Positions 31,755 through 31,816 of a DNA stretch of 31,816 nt are shown here, in pieces. The position numbers were made by a program, and so were the translations under genes. Each line of letters begins with the position of its first letter. The first letter of the stretch is position 1. Under the pieces are notes generated by a model that was not told where the DNA came from, did no database searches, and was given only the letters and a program-made list of their open reading frames with translations. This DNA is from AE-B3B sp964543295 (GTDB lineage: Bacteria > Aerophobota > Aerophobia > Aerophobales > AE-B3A), in NCBI GenBank assembly GCA_964543295.1, contig CAZIXA010000023.1, positions 1-31,816 on the forward strand, given 5' to 3'.

Positions 31755-31816
31755 ACATTGTAACCCAAGTTTGACAGTAAAACGCTATTTTCGGGCCTTT
31801 GATTCTCTGTAAGGTG

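Larger units (their letters stand above)
23312..31816 (-). mobile_element. Integrated plasmid-like or satellite element, right end outside window
   Basis: From the tRNA-Met gene to the right edge every recognised gene is on the minus strand and of mobile-element type: tyrosine integrase, excisionase, two other small DNA-binding proteins, Rep-like protein with iterons, secreted nuclease, serine recombinase and unknowns. No capsid, terminase large subunit, portal, relaxase, coupling protein or secretion genes are visible in the 8.5 kb shown. An integrative plasmid, satellite or mobilisable element is likelier than a full prophage, but the unseen part could change this. Confidence 0.75.

Overview
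The window looks like chromosomal DNA of an uncultured, probably anaerobic, carbohydrate-fermenting bacterium. It has moderate GC, many GTG starts, strong AGGAGG ribosome binding sites, Spirochaete/Thermotoga-style sugar importers and a complete bacterial leuS. I cannot name the phylum from sequence alone; an Aerophobetes- or Atribacterota-like lineage is a guess.

Region 1 (1-6.5 kb, decayed zone). A membrane-protein N-terminus is cut by the left edge. A cation diffusion facilitator exporter (1133-2020) and an Hsp20 chaperone (3638-4117) appear intact. Between and after them lie broken genes: an MgtA-type P-type ATPase that kept its N- and C-termini but lost its catalytic core, a secreted PDZ protein with the same kind of lesion, a decapitated membrane protein, and a transposase tail with an internal stop. 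A small protein with two ribbon-helix-helix units closes the zone.

Region 2 (6.5-19.5 kb, sugar catabolism). A LacI-family regulator with a likely self-operator pair is followed by a ribose-type (CUT2) importer (binding protein, permease, single-domain ATPase) with unusually long gaps between the genes. Next comes a MalEFG-type (CUT1) importer without its own ATPase, followed by a TIM-barrel sugar isomerase, a Gfo/Idh/MocA dehydrogenase and a HAD phosphatase. Together these suggest uptake and oxidation/isomerisation of an unknown sugar or polyol. A 5'-truncated uroporphyrinogen-decarboxylase-like gene ends the region.

Region 3 (19.7-23.3 kb, core genes, minus strand). Five tRNA genes (Met, Val, Asp, Phe, Thr in transcription order) precede leuS and a comEA-like gene.

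Region 4 (23.3 kb to the right edge, integrated element). A tyrosine integrase reads into the 5' half of tRNA-Met, marking one attachment site; the other end lies beyond the window. All recognised genes are on the minus strand: integrase, excisionase, a ribbon-helix-helix protein, a second helix-turn-helix protein, two coupled unknown genes, a frameshifted secreted PLD nuclease with a ComEA-type DNA-binding tail, three perfect-period 22-bp iterons next to a 438-aa zinc-finger Rep-like protein, a membrane-anchored protein, a serine recombinase and unknown genes. No capsid, tail, relaxase or type IV secretion gene is visible. It is best described as an integrative plasmid-like or satellite element of undescribed type.
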